A DNA stretch of 36,655 nucleotides from Burkholderiales bacterium (GTDB taxonomy: Bacteria > Pseudomonadota > Gammaproteobacteria > Burkholderiales > Burkholderiaceae_C): NCBI GenBank assembly GCA_016213205.1, contig JACRAZ010000022.1:1-36655 (forward strand). Reading direction: 5' to 3'. A program made the translations under genes and the position numbers. The first letter of the stretch is position 1. Each line of letters starts with the position of its first letter. Under the pieces are notes generated by a model that was not told where the DNA came from, did not search any database, and saw nothing but the letters and a program-made list of their open reading frames with translations. This document shows, piece by piece, positions 1 through 7,920 of this stretch.

Positions 1-529
1 CGCGCGCCGCAGGCCGAGGGCCCACGCCTTTGCGAGACACCGAGGCGGTTCACGCGCCGCGTGCCAAGGCCTTGAGCGCAGGGCCGCACGCCACCACTGC
101 ATCGGCAAGCGCCAAGGGCCGCGTGCGCAGCGGGCCGTGGGAGGCGGCGAAGGCTCGCAGGCTTCGGGGCGGCGCGCGCAGCGCGCTTCAAGAACTGACT
201 CGCTGGCGCTAGTCGAAGCGCGCGCAGCGCGCGAAGACAAATCCGACAGCGCGCCCCGAAGCCGAGAACCGCAGCGAAGTCAGCCCGCCAGGGCTGACCG
301 CCGGATTCGGCCCGCTGCGCACGCGGCCCTTGGGGCTTGCACGCTCCGCACCTCGAACGTCGGCTTTCAGCACCCGACCCCAAAGGCAGCAAAGGGCCGC
401 ATGCGGCCGCCAAGGACAGCATGCGCACGGACGACTCAATCGTCGCAGGTGTCGCACGGCACGAGGATGTTCCGCTGCCGGCGCTGATCAGCGTCGGCGG
501 ATCCGCTCGCAGGACCCGGGGGCGCCCAG
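1..529. repeat. Palindrome-rich segment without a convincing gene
   Basis: No open frame here looks like a protein: all are Arg/Ala/Pro-rich and resemble no family I know. The DNA is instead dense in symmetry. A perfect 25-bp inverted repeat has arms at 112-136 and 309-333. A 15-bp word, GCGCGCGCAGCGCGC, occurs directly repeated at 172-186 and 218-232. A 7-bp stem with a 4-nt loop lies at 280-297. A 14-bp perfect palindrome, GGCCGCATGCGGCC, lies at 395-408. An 11-bp inverted pair (GCTTCGGGGCG) sits inside the large arms near 161 and 252. The segment follows the 3' end of the LysR gene that runs on the minus strand. It could be a family of interspersed intergenic repeats or a decayed region; the sequence alone does not decide. 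Confidence 0.55.
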
Positions 530-1429
530 TCAAGCTGCCGCCTGCGCCAGCAGCCACCCGCGGAACGCGGCCACGGCCGGTCGTTCGTCGTCGCCCTCCG
601 GCGTCACGAAGTAGTAGCCCCGCTGGCCACGCAGCGGCCGCTCGCACACCACGGCGAGCTCGCCGCGGCGCAGTTCGTCTTCCACCAGCAGGCGCGGCAC
701 CAGCGCCGCGCCCATGCCGTGCGAGGCGGCCACCGCCAGCATCGAGAACAGCTCGTAGCGCGGGCCCTGCAGCGCCTGCGGCGCGGCCACGCCCATTGCG
801 TCGAACCACTGGCGCCAAGCCTCGGGGCGCGTGCTCTGCTGCAGCAGCGGCAGCGTGGCCAGGTCGCGCGGCGTCCAGCGCTTGCGGCCGGCCAGCAGCG
901 CGGGGCTGGCCACGGGCAGCACCTCCTCGGTCATCAGCAGCACCGCGCGGGTGCCGGCCCAGTGCGCCACCTGCTGCGGCGTGCCGGCGTACAGCGCGGC
1001 ATCGTGTTCGGTCTCGGCAAACATGAAGGGCCGGGTCTGGGTTTCCACGTGCACGGTGATGTCGGGCTGCTCGCGCGCCAGCGCCGGCAGCCGCGGCAGC
1101 AGCCAGCGGGTGGCGAAGGTGGGCACCGCGGCCAGGTGGATCGCGCCGCCCGCGGCCTGCTGCGACATCGCATCCAGCGTGTCGCGCTCCAGCCCGTCCA
1201 GCCGGCCGGCCACCTGGCGCGCATAGGCGGCGCCAGCGGGCGTCAGCGCCACGCCGTGGCGCGTGCGGCGAAACAGCGCCAGGCCGAGAAAGCCCTCCAG
1301 CGTGGCGATCTGGCGCGACACCGCGCCCTGCGTGAGGGCCAGCTCGGCCGCGGCACGGGTGTAGCTCTCGTGGCGGGCGGCGGCCTCGAAGCAGCTCAGG
1401 GCCTGCAGAGAAGGGATCCTGCGTGACAT
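530..1429 (-). CDS. LysR-family regulator, probable regulator of glutaryl-CoA dehydrogenase genes
   Basis: This is a 299-residue LysR-type transcription factor of the GcvA-like group. An N-terminal winged helix-turn-helix (about residues 7-65, with the typical [19 protein letters not shown] stretch) is followed by a periplasmic-binding-protein-like effector domain. The length is normal for the family. The start at 1429 is chosen because GGAGGG lies 6 nt upstream of the ATG and the protein then begins directly at the HTH; an upstream in-frame ATG at 1459 adds ten unlike residues. The gene is divergent from the glutaryl-CoA dehydrogenase gene with a 165-bp shared region, the classic arrangement for a LysR protein controlling its neighbour in response to a pathway intermediate. 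In pseudomonads a LysR protein (GcdR) activates gcdHG. Equivalence is inferred from the arrangement, and the effector (glutarate or similar) is not visible in the sequence. Confidence 0.9.
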   Translation of the reverse strand: MSRRIPSLQALSCFEAAARHESYTRAAAELALTQGAVSRQIATLEGFLGLALFRRTRHGVALTPAGAAYARQVAGRLDGLERDTLDAMSQQAAGGAIHLAAVPTFATRWLLPRLPALAREQPDITVHVETQTRPFMFAETEHDAALYAGTPQQVAHWAGTRAVLLMTEEVLPVASPALLAGRKRWTPRDLATLPLLQQSTRPEAWRQWFDAMGVAAPQALQGPRYELFSMLAVAASHGMGAALVPRLLVEDELRRGELAVVCERPLRGQRGYYFVTPEGDDERPAVAAFRGWLLAQAAA

Positions 1430-1524
1430 GACATGCCCTCCCGGCACAAGACGCCGCACGTATCCATAGCAGGCCTTGGCGGCAAGACATTCTGCCAGCG
1501 CATATCTGGGTGCCGAATAATCGG

Positions 1525-1553
1525 TTGCCGGGCTGCACCGGCGGGCCTAGGAT
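1525..1553 (+). promoter_or_regulatory. Candidate sigma-70 promoter of gcdH
   Basis: TTGCCG (1525-1530), a 17-nt spacer and TAGGAT (1548-1553) form a reasonable -35/-10 pair, 41 nt before the gcdH start codon. Just upstream, CCAG-N7-CTGG (1495-1509) is a small inverted repeat that could be part of the LysR binding site. The promoter is a pattern match. The operator is speculative. Confidence 0.45.
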
Positions 1554-1594
1554 CACGGCCCATTCCCTTCCCACTCCACGAGCGAGACAAGACC

Positions 1595-2779
1595 ATGGCC
1601 AAGCACGCCGCCTTCCAATGGGACGACCCGCTGCTGCTCGACGCGCAGCTCACCGCCGACGAACGCGCCGTGCGCGACGCCGCCCGCAGCTACTGCCAGG
1701 AGAAGCTGGCCACGCGCGTGCTGGAAGCCTTCCGCCACGAGAAGACCGACCCGGCCATCTTCCGCGAGATGGGCAGCCTGGGCCTGCTGGGCCCGACGAT
1801 CCCTGAAACCTACGGCGGTGCCGGCCTGAACTACGTGTGTTACGGCCTGGTGGCGCGCGAGGTGGAGCGCGTGGATTCGGGCTACCGCTCGATGATGAGC
1901 GTGCAGAGCTCGCTGGTGATGGTGCCGATCAACGAATTCGGCAACGAGGCCACCAAGCAGAAATACCTGCCCAAGCTGGCCAGCGGCGAATGGATCGGCT
2001 GCTTCGGCCTCACCGAACCCAACCACGGCTCCGACCCCGGCAGCATGGTCACGCGCGCCCGCAAGGTGCCCGGCGGCTATTCGCTCAGCGGCGCGAAGAT
2101 GTGGATCAGCAATTCGCCGATCGCCGATGTGTTCGTGGTCTGGGCCAAGGACGACGAAGGTTCGATCCGCGGCTTCGTGCTCGAGAAGGGCTGGAAGGGC
2201 CTGAGCGCGCCCGCCGTGCACGGCAAGGTGGGCCTGCGCGCCAGCATCACCGGCGAGGTGGTGATGGACGAGGTGTTCTGCCCCGAGGAAAACGCCTTCC
2301 CCGAGGTGCGTGGCCTGAAGGGCCCCTTCACCTGCCTGAACTCGGCCCGCTACGGCATTGCCTGGGGTGCGCTCGGCGCCGCGGAAGACTGCTTCCACCG
2401 CGCCCGCCAGTACGTGCTGGACCGCCACCAGTTCGGCCGCCCGCTGGCCGCCAACCAGCTGATCCAGAAGAAGCTGGCCGACATGCTGACCGAGATCACG
2501 ATGGGCCTGCAGGGCTGCCTGCGCCTGGGCCGCATGAAGGACGAAGGCACGGCCTCGGTCGAGATCACCTCGATCATGAAGCGCAACAGCTGCGGCAAGG
2601 CGCTGGACATCGCCCGCCTGGCGCGCGACATGATGGGCGGCAACGGCATTTCCGATGAATTCGGCGTGGCCCGCCACCTGGTGAACCTGGAGGTGGTGAA
2701 CACCTACGAAGGCACGCACGACATCCACGCGCTGATCCTCGGCCGCGCCATCACCGGCATCGCCGCCTTCAGCAACTGA
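1595..2779 (+). CDS. gcdH: Glutaryl-CoA dehydrogenase
   Basis: A 394-residue FAD-dependent acyl-CoA dehydrogenase that oxidises and decarboxylates glutaryl-CoA to crotonyl-CoA in lysine, tryptophan and glutarate breakdown. The sequence follows the GcdH subfamily closely. The N-terminal helical domain contains the [20 protein letters not shown] stretch. The flavin-binding segment [17 protein letters not shown] is present. The C-terminal catalytic glutamate is Glu372 in [20 protein letters not shown]. The start at ATG 1595 gives the family's usual N-terminus; the frame is open further upstream to 1433 but that extension looks noncoding. The downstream CoA-transferase gene begins 4 nt after the stop, so the two are almost certainly co-transcribed. 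The CoA-transferase would make the substrate, glutaryl-CoA, which supports the assignment over other acyl-CoA dehydrogenases. Confidence 0.95.
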   Translation: MAKHAAFQWDDPLLLDAQLTADERAVRDAARSYCQEKLATRVLEAFRHEKTDPAIFREMGSLGLLGPTIPETYGGAGLNYVCYGLVAREVERVDSGYRSMMSVQSSLVMVPINEFGNEATKQKYLPKLASGEWIGCFGLTEPNHGSDPGSMVTRARKVPGGYSLSGAKMWISNSPIADVFVVWAKDDEGSIRGFVLEKGWKGLSAPAVHGKVGLRASITGEVVMDEVFCPEENAFPEVRGLKGPFTCLNSARYGIAWGALGAAEDCFHRARQYVLDRHQFGRPLAANQLIQKKLADMLTEITMGLQGCLRLGRMKDEGTASVEITSIMKRNSCGKALDIARLARDMMGGNGISDEFGVARHLVNLEVVNTYEGTHDIHALILGRAITGIAAFSN

Positions 2780-2783
2780 GCCG

Positions 2784-3992
2784 ATGGATCACCCGCCGAA
2801 GCTGCTGGACGGCATCCGCGTCCTCGATCTCTCCCGCGTGCTGGCCGGCCCCTGGTCGGGCCAGCTGCTGGCCGACTACGGGGCCGACGTGATCAAGGTC
2901 GAGCGCCCCGATGTCGGCGACGACACGCGCGCCTGGGGCCCGCCCTACTGGGGCGATCCGGCCCACCGCACCGCGGCCTACTACCTGAGCTGCAACCGCG
3001 GCAAGCGCTCGATCGCGATCGACATCGCCACTGCCGAGGGCGCGGCGCTGGTGCGCCAGCTCGCGGCCGAGGCCGACGTGGTGCTCGAGAACTACAAGGT
3101 GGGCCAGCTCGCGAAATACGGGCTGGATTACGCGGCGCTGTCGGCACTGAATCCGCGCCTGGTGTATTGCTCGGTCACCGGCTTCGGGCAGGACGGGCCT
3201 TATGCGCAGGCCGCCGGCTATGACTTCGCGATCCAGGCCACCGGCGGGCTGATGAGCATCACCGGCGAGAAAGAGGGTACCCCCGGCAGCCAGCCCCAGA
3301 AGGTGGGCGTGGCGGTGGCCGATCTCTTCACCGGCCTGTACGCCAGCACCGCGATCCTGGCCGCGCTGATCGAACGCGGCCGCACCGGCCGCGGCCGCCA
3401 CATCGACGCCGCGCTGCTCGACGTGCAGGTGGCCATGCTCGCGAACCAGGCCAGCAACTTCCTGGTCGGCGGCCAGACGCCGCACCGCATGGGCAACGCG
3501 CACATCAACGTGGTGCCCTACCAGGTGTTCGCCACGCAGGATGGGCACATCGTGCTGGCCATCGGCAACGACGGCCAGTTCGCCCGCTTCTGCGCCCTCA
3601 CCGGCCATGAAGACGTGGCGCGTGACGCCCGCTTCGCCACCAACTCGGCCCGCCTGGCCCACCGCGACACGCTGATCCCGATGATGGAGCCCTGGATGCG
3701 CGAGCGCAGCACGCTGGAGTGGACCGCGCTGCTCGAGCCCAATGCCGTGCCTTGCGCCCCCATCCTCACGGTGCCGCAGGTGCTGCAGCACCCGCAGGTG
3801 GTGGCGCGTGGCATGCAGGTCAGCGTGGAAGGCATTCCGATGATCGCCAACCCGATCCGCGTGGACGGCCAGCGCCCGCTGGCCAGCCACCGGCCACCGA
3901 TGCTGGACGAGCACGGACCCGCGCTGCGCGCCGCGCTGGCCCGCGATGGCCACTGGCCCGCACGGGACACTGACGAGCCGCCCGGCACGTGA
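2784..3992 (+). CDS. Family III (CaiB/BaiF) CoA-transferase, probable glutarate CoA-transferase
   Basis: A 402-residue class III CoA-transferase. Family marks are the N-terminal LDGIRVLDLSRVLAGPWSGQ, the NRGKRSIAIDI stretch, and the catalytic aspartate expected in the VGVAVADLFTGLYA segment (Asp180), which would form the acyl-aspartyl anhydride and aspartyl-CoA intermediates. Length is normal for the family. It starts 4 nt after the gcdH stop, so the two form an operon. In pseudomonads and mammals (GcdG, SUGCT) the homologous enzyme moves CoA from succinyl-CoA to glutarate, feeding glutaryl-CoA to GcdH. Acceptor specificity cannot be read from the sequence; glutarate is inferred from the neighbour. 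A different dicarboxylate remains possible. Confidence 0.9.
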   Translation: MDHPPKLLDGIRVLDLSRVLAGPWSGQLLADYGADVIKVERPDVGDDTRAWGPPYWGDPAHRTAAYYLSCNRGKRSIAIDIATAEGAALVRQLAAEADVVLENYKVGQLAKYGLDYAALSALNPRLVYCSVTGFGQDGPYAQAAGYDFAIQATGGLMSITGEKEGTPGSQPQKVGVAVADLFTGLYASTAILAALIERGRTGRGRHIDAALLDVQVAMLANQASNFLVGGQTPHRMGNAHINVVPYQVFATQDGHIVLAIGNDGQFARFCALTGHEDVARDARFATNSARLAHRDTLIPMMEPWMRERSTLEWTALLEPNAVPCAPILTVPQVLQHPQVVARGMQVSVEGIPMIANPIRVDGQRPLASHRPPMLDEHGPALRAALARDGHWPARDTDEPPGT

Positions 3993-4005
3993 AGCGCCCG
4001 CTTCC

Positions 4006-4011
4006 TAGAAT
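4006..4011 (+). promoter_or_regulatory. TAGAAT -10-like hexamer six bases before the rnm start
   Basis: TAGAAT lies exactly where a -10 box would place transcription start at or next to the GTG at 4018, and no Shine-Dalgarno sequence is visible. This suggests a leaderless or nearly leaderless mRNA. The same layout recurs before the genes at 7921, 13255 and 22401. No good -35 box is seen. Confidence 0.35.
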
Positions 4012-4017
4012 GCCCCG

Positions 4018-4920
4018 GTGCACCCCCTGCTGAACGCCGACCTCCACAGCCATTCCACCCTGTCCGACGGCACACTGGAACCCGAAGTGCTGGCCCGGCG
4101 CGCACGCGATCAGGGTGTCGAGCTCTGGGCCCTGACCGACCACGACGAACTCTCCGGCCTGCAACGCGCGGCCGACGCCGCCCAGGCAGCGGGCGTGGCC
4201 TTCCTGGCGGGCGTGGAGGTCTCGGTCAGCTTCGCCGGCGAAACCGTGCACATCGTCGGCCTGGGTGTCGACATCCACGACACCGCGCTGGCCCAGGGCC
4301 TGGCGCGCACCCGCACCGGCCGCCTGCAGCGCGCGCGCGACATGGCCGCCGGCCTGGCGCAGGTGGGCATCCAGGGCGCCTTCGAGGGCGCGCTGGCCTA
4401 CGTGACCAACCCGGACCTGGTGTCGCGCTCGCACTTCGCACGCTGGCTGGTGGACACCGGCGTCTGCCGCGACCATGGCGACGTGTTTCGCCGCTACCTC
4501 ACGCAAGGCAAGCCCGGCTACGTGCCGCACCGCTGGGCCGGCCTGGGCGAAACCGTGCAGTGGATCCGCGGCGCCGGCGGCATTGCGGTGATCGCCCATC
4601 CCGGCCGCTACAAGTTCACGCCCACCGAGGAGTACGCGCTGTTCAGCGAGTTCACCGCCCATGGGGGTGAAGGGGTGGAGGTGCTCACCGGCAGCCATGG
4701 TGCGGCCGATGTCGAGAAGTACACCGCGATGGCGCTCGAGTTCAGCCTCGCCGCCTCGCGCGGCAGCGACTTCCATTCGCCCGAGGAAAGCCGCATCGAC
4801 CTGGGCGGCCTGCCCGACCTGCCCGCCACGCTGGAGCCGGTGTGGCAGCGCATCTGGGACCGCGTGCGCCACCCCGCGGCCGGCCCGGCCCAGGCGATCC
4901 GCCCGCCGGCCCCCGGTTGA
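4018..4920 (+). CDS. rnm: PHP-domain 5'-3' exoribonuclease Rnm (YciV/RNase AM type)
   Basis: A 300-residue PHP phosphoesterase. The metal-binding set is visible: DLHSHSTLSDG near the N-terminus (His10, His12, Asp17), LTDHDE (Asp41, His42), the GVEVS glutamate, the IAHPGRY histidine and the C-terminal SRGSDFHSPEE motif. In Escherichia coli the homologue (YciV, also TrpH/RnaAM, about 293 residues) degrades short RNA and matures rRNA 5' ends. Some relatives hydrolyse 3',5'-nucleoside bisphosphates, so that activity is the main alternative. The GTG at 4018 is the only start that keeps the first PHP motif at the expected distance; the ATG at 4010 is out of frame. yciO lies one gene downstream, as yciV and yciO are neighbours in enterobacteria, which supports the call. 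Confidence 0.88.
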   Translation: MHPLLNADLHSHSTLSDGTLEPEVLARRARDQGVELWALTDHDELSGLQRAADAAQAAGVAFLAGVEVSVSFAGETVHIVGLGVDIHDTALAQGLARTRTGRLQRARDMAAGLAQVGIQGAFEGALAYVTNPDLVSRSHFARWLVDTGVCRDHGDVFRRYLTQGKPGYVPHRWAGLGETVQWIRGAGGIAVIAHPGRYKFTPTEEYALFSEFTAHGGEGVEVLTGSHGAADVEKYTAMALEFSLAASRGSDFHSPEESRIDLGGLPDLPATLEPVWQRIWDRVRHPAAGPAQAIRPPAPG

Positions 4921-4951
4921 GCCGCCGGGCAGCACGGCCCCGCACCAGGGC

Positions 4952-5551
4952 CTACTGCTTGCCGCCCTGCATGCCCTTTTGCATCTGCTCCATCCAGCGC
5001 TGTCGCTCTTCCGGGCTCATGTTCTTGAGCTTGTTCACGTCGATGTTCGCACCCGGGTTGAAGGGCATGCCCTGCACCCGCACGTCGCCCGGCTTCATGT
5101 CGGCCGGGCAGGCGCCCTTGTAGCTGGCCTTCATGGTCATGTTGGCCTCGCTCATGCCATGGCGCGGCGGCACGAAGGTCATCTTGTTCTCGACCGTGTA
5201 GGCCGAGTTCATGTCGCCTGTCATGCGGGCGTGCACCTTGGTGATGCCGTCCTCGCCGGTGCACTCGGCGTCCATCTCGTAGCCGCCGCTGATGCGCTTC
5301 ATCGAGGTCTGCTTGCAGTTGGCCTTTCGGTCGTTGCCCGCCATGGCCTTGCGCTGCATTTCCTCGTCGGTCTTGGCGTCGATGCACTGCAGCGTCTTCA
5401 TGGCGCCAGCGCCGGGTGCGGCCTTGGCGTCCATCATCATCTGGGTTTCCCACATGCCGGCCTTGCGGCGCGGCAGGGCCTCGTCGGCCAGTGCGGTGCT
5501 GGCGCCCAGCGCCGCCAGCGCGGCCAGTGAGATGAGGTGTCGGGTGTTCAT
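4952..5551 (-). CDS. DUF3617 exported protein
   Basis: A 199-residue protein with a clear signal peptide (MNTRHLISLAALAALGASTALA, then DEALP), so it is exported. The mature part starts RRKAGMWETQMMMD, typical of the DUF3617 family, whose members begin with a phrase meaning the protein 'wants' GLWE/GMWE near the N-terminus. It carries several Cys residues that may pair in the periplasm. The C-terminal 30 residues (NMSPEERQRWMEQMQKGMQ) are predicted helical, charged and Met/Gln-rich. The function of the family is unknown. The start at 5551 is preceded by AAGGAA at a suitable distance. The gene converges with rnm (31-bp gap) and diverges from yciO (63-bp gap), so it is a single-gene unit. Confidence 0.85.
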   Translation of the reverse strand: MNTRHLISLAALAALGASTALADEALPRRKAGMWETQMMMDAKAAPGAGAMKTLQCIDAKTDEEMQRKAMAGNDRKANCKQTSMKRISGGYEMDAECTGEDGITKVHARMTGDMNSAYTVENKMTFVPPRHGMSEANMTMKASYKGACPADMKPGDVRVQGMPFNPGANIDVNKLKNMSPEERQRWMEQMQKGMQGGKQ

Positions 5552-5614
5552 AATGTGTGTTCCTTGTGCACGTCGGGCCTGCCATCGGGGCGGCCGTCGC
5601 ACTCGGCATCATGC

Positions 5615-6238
5615 ATGTCCCAGTACTTCGAAGTCCACCCCGTCAATCCACAAGCACGCTTGTTGAAGCAGGCCGCGCAGATCCTGCACGCCGGCGGCGT
5701 GTGCGCGGTGCCCACCGATTCGAGTTATGCCCTGGTGTGCCACCTCGATGACAAGTCGGCCGCCGAGGCCCTGCGCCGGCTGCGCCAGGTGGACGATCGA
5801 CACCACCTCACGCTGCTGTGCCGCGACCTGTCGGAGCTGGCCAGCTATGCCAAGGTGGACAACCGCCAGTACCGGCTGCTCAAGCTGGGCACGCCCGGGC
5901 CCTACACCTTCATCCTGGAGGCCACCAAGGAAGTGCCGCGCCGGCTGTCGCACCCTTCGCGCCGCACCATCGGCCTGCGGGTGCCGGATCACCGCGTGAC
6001 CCAGGCACTGCTCGAGGAACTGGGCCAGCCGCTGCTGGCCACCACCTTGATCCCGCCCGGCGAGACCGAGCCGCTGAACGAGCCGCAGCAGATCCGGGCG
6101 CTGTTCCAGAAGCAGCTGCAGGCGGTGGTGGATGCGGGTGCCTGCCCGATGGAGCCGACCACGGTGATCGACCTCACCGGCGCCGAGCCCGAGCTGGTGC
6201 GCCAGGGCCGCGGCCCGCTGGATCGGCTCGGGCTTTGA
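5615..6238 (+). CDS. yciO: YciO, Sua5/YciO/YrdC-family protein
   Basis: A 207-residue protein that aligns end to end, from memory, with E. coli YciO: it starts MSQYFEVHPVNPQARLLKQA and contains VPTDSSYAL, TLLCRDLSELASYAKVDN, LGTPGPYTFILEATKEVPRR, RTIGLRVPDH and PTTVIDLT. The family fold is that of YrdC/TsaC, which makes threonylcarbamoyl-AMP for tRNA t6A. YciO proteins are a side branch with weak or uncertain activity and cannot be assumed to replace TsaC. The start at 5615 matches the family N-terminus. It sits close to rnm, the same neighbourhood as in enterobacteria, although an opposing DUF3617 gene now separates them. Confidence 0.92.
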   Translation: MSQYFEVHPVNPQARLLKQAAQILHAGGVCAVPTDSSYALVCHLDDKSAAEALRRLRQVDDRHHLTLLCRDLSELASYAKVDNRQYRLLKLGTPGPYTFILEATKEVPRRLSHPSRRTIGLRVPDHRVTQALLEELGQPLLATTLIPPGETEPLNEPQQIRALFQKQLQAVVDAGACPMEPTTVIDLTGAEPELVRQGRGPLDRLGL

Positions 6239-6240
6239 GC

Positions 6241-6262
6241 GGCCCCCGCGTCTGGCGGGGCC
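6241..6262. terminator. GC-rich hairpin between convergent yciO and glutaredoxin-like gene
   Basis: GGCCCC-CGC pairs with GCGGGGCC around a short loop (one bulged base) in the 48-bp gap between two convergent stop codons. There is no T-tract on either strand, so intrinsic termination is only suggested by location. Confidence 0.3.
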
Positions 6263-6286
6263 AGTGCCGCCCGGGCCGTCGGGGTG

Positions 6287-6646
6287 TCAGCCGCTGCTCA
6301 GCCGCTCGAGCACCCGGCGCGGCATGAAGCCCAGCTGCACCTCACCACGCACCAGCAACACCGGCGTGCCGGGGGACTTCAGCGCCTCGTAGCGCGCAGC
6401 GCAGGCGCTGTCGCGCTCGATCGAGCATTCGGTGAAGGGCACCGCATGCGTCTGCATGAACGCGCGCGCGCCGGCGCAGTAGCTGCAGGTGTCGGAGGCC
6501 AGCATCTGGATGTCGCCCGGCCGCGCGGCCGTGGCCAGCTTGATGCCGAGCTGCTTCTCCTGGTGCCAGCCCCAGACCTGGCTGCCGACGCTGACCGCCA
6601 GCACCACGGCCACGAAGCCCAGCAGGGATCGACGTGATTCGGCCAT
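6287..6646 (-). CDS. Membrane-anchored glutaredoxin/thioredoxin-like protein
   Basis: A 119-residue protein. Residues about 8-26 form a single hydrophobic segment (LLGFVAVVLAVSVGSQVWGW) that would anchor it with the soluble part facing the periplasm. The soluble part is a small glutaredoxin-like fold: a CxxC site, Cys54-Ser-Tyr-Cys57, in MLASDTCSYC, then SPGTPVLLV, containing the cis-proline found in thioredoxin folds (Pro in TPV). Two more cysteines lie in ECSIERDSAC. The substrate is unknown. The protein may reduce or relay disulfides in the envelope. The start at 6646 is the only one that gives the anchor. ridA lies 29 nt upstream on the same strand, so they may be co-transcribed. Confidence 0.8.
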   Translation of the reverse strand: MAESRRSLLGFVAVVLAVSVGSQVWGWHQEKQLGIKLATAARPGDIQMLASDTCSYCAGARAFMQTHAVPFTECSIERDSACAARYEALKSPGTPVLLVRGEVQLGFMPRRVLERLSSG

Positions 6647-6675
6647 GCCGCCCGCCCTTGTTTGTCGCGCCGCGC

Positions 6676-7020
6676 TCAGAGCGCGGCCGTGATCACGATC
6701 TCGACCTTCCACTCCGGCTTGGCCAGCCGGGCCTGCACGGTGGCGCGCGCCGGCGTGTGGCCGGCCACCACCCAGGTGTCCCACACCTTGTTCATGGCGG
6801 GGAAATCGGCCATGTCGGCCAGGAAGATCTCGGCGCGCAGCACCTTGGTCTTGTCGGTGCCGGCGCGGGCGAGCAGCGCGTCGATGCTGGCCAGCACCTC
6901 GCGGGTCTGGCCCTCGATGTCCGGCGCGCCGTCCACGGCCACCTGGCCCGCGAGGTAGCACACACCGTTGTGCACGGACATCTCGCTCATGCGGGCGCCG
7001 ACGTCGAATCGTTGAACCAT
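6676..7020 (-). CDS. RidA-family enamine/imine deaminase
   Basis: A 114-residue YjgF/YER057c/UK114 protein. Family residues are present: the PAR arginine (Arg92 in HTPARATVQARL), which binds the carboxylate of the imine, and the glutamate in KVEIVITA (Glu107). Archetypal RidA hydrolyses 2-aminoacrylate and related reactive imines from PLP enzymes. Paralogues in other subgroups act on different imines, so the substrate is not certain. This sequence (opening MVQRFDVGARMSEMSVHNGV) is somewhat diverged from classical RidA. It starts 81 nt after the plsY stop, with a REP-like hairpin in between. Confidence 0.87.
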   Translation of the reverse strand: MVQRFDVGARMSEMSVHNGVCYLAGQVAVDGAPDIEGQTREVLASIDALLARAGTDKTKVLRAEIFLADMADFPAMNKVWDTWVVAGHTPARATVQARLAKPEWKVEIVITAAL

Positions 7021-7041
7021 GTCAGGCCTCCTGCCGGGCAG

Positions 7042-7095
7042 CCCCAAATGAGGCCGGCGCCCCCTCGGGGGGCAGCGAAAGAAGTGAGCTTGGGG
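7042..7095. repeat. REP-like hairpin between plsY and ridA
   Basis: An outer stem CCCCAA (7042-7047)/TTGGGG (7090-7095) encloses a perfect inner stem GCCCCC/GGGGGC with loop TCG at 7059-7073, followed by AGCGAAAGAAGTGAGC. I recall very similar sequences scattered between genes in Comamonadaceae and related Burkholderiales, so this is probably a repetitive extragenic palindrome; only one copy is seen in this window. It lies between two genes read on the minus strand and could stabilise or terminate the plsY message. Confidence 0.6.
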
Positions 7096-7101
7096 GTGTC
7101 A

Positions 7102-7791
7102 TCAGTGTCCTTTCTTGGAATGGTGATGGGAGTGGCCGCGGCCATGGCCCTGCGCCGGCGCCTGCGCCGCCGGGGGCGGCCCGGCCTTCTGGCCCAGCTT
7201 CGACTCGGTGCCGGCCAGCAGCTTCTGGATGTTGGCGCTGTGGCGCCAGATCAGCAGCAGGCTCATCACCGCGATCGACAACACCAGCGCCGAGGGTCCC
7301 CAGATCAGCAGCTGGTAGAACGGCGCAAACGCGGCCGACACCAGCGCGGCCAGCGACGAGTAGCGCGAGAACACCGCCACGATCACCCAGGTGAGCAGGG
7401 TCGCCGCGCCCAGGCCCGGGTTCAGCGCCAGCAGCACGCCGGCCGCAGTGGCCACGCCCTTGCCGCCCTCGAAGCGGAAGAACACCGGCCACAGGTGGCC
7501 CAGGAAGGCGGCCAGGCCGACGAGGCCGACCGTCATGTCACCGAAGCCGTAGCGCGGGGCCAGCAGCAGGGCCACGACCACCGGCACGTAGCCCTTGAGC
7601 GCGTCGAACGCCAGTGTCAGCACCGCGGCCTTGCGGTTGCCCGAGCGCAGCACGTTGGTGGCGCCAGGGTTCTTGGATCCGTAGCTGCGCGGATCGGACA
7701 AACCCATGGCCCGGCTGACGATGACGGCAAACGACAGTGAGCCGACGAGGTAGGCGGCCAGGACGGCCACGAGGCTGTAGATCGGTTGCAT
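7102..7791 (-). CDS. plsY: Glycerol-3-phosphate acyltransferase PlsY
   Basis: A 229-residue integral membrane enzyme that transfers an acyl group from acyl-phosphate to glycerol-3-phosphate, the first step of phospholipid synthesis. The three PlsY signatures are in order: [11 protein letters not shown] near the N-terminus, [17 protein letters not shown] in the first loop, and [21 protein letters not shown] in the middle. About five to six hydrophobic segments are present. The C-terminal tail beyond residue 190 is unusual: Pro/Ala-rich, then a His/Gly stretch ([15 protein letters not shown]) that is not part of the catalytic family and may bind metal. The start at 7791 gives a hydrophobic first segment immediately. 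Confidence 0.95.
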   Translation of the reverse strand: MQPIYSLVAVLAAYLVGSLSFAVIVSRAMGLSDPRSYGSKNPGATNVLRSGNRKAAVLTLAFDALKGYVPVVVALLLAPRYGFGDMTVGLVGLAAFLGHLWPVFFRFEGGKGVATAAGVLLALNPGLGAATLLTWVIVAVFSRYSSLAALVSAAFAPFYQLLIWGPSALVLSIAVMSLLLIWRHSANIQKLLAGTESKLGQKAGPPPAAQAPAQGHGRGHSHHHSKKGH

Positions 7792-7906
7792 GCGCGGAGC
7801 GGGCGGTGAGGTTGCGCAGTGTACGACCGCGGCCCGGCGGCCCCGGCCACGCGCGCCTGACGTCGCGCGCCTTGTGACAGTTCAAGGAACCGCGACGCCG
7901 CCTCCT

Positions 7907-7912
7907 TAGAAT
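7907..7912 (+). promoter_or_regulatory. TAGAAT -10-like hexamer eight bases before the DUF2946 start
   Basis: TAGAAT followed by 8 nt and ATG, with no Shine-Dalgarno sequence, again suggests a leaderless start. TTGTGA at 7872 is too far upstream to be its -35. Confidence 0.3.
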
Positions 7913-7920
7913 CCGCGCCC

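Noticed and set aside
137..487. Short open frames in the first 500 bases on both strands
   Set aside because: Arg/Ala/Pro/Ser-rich in every frame, with no start signal or family resemblance; the region is better explained by repeats.
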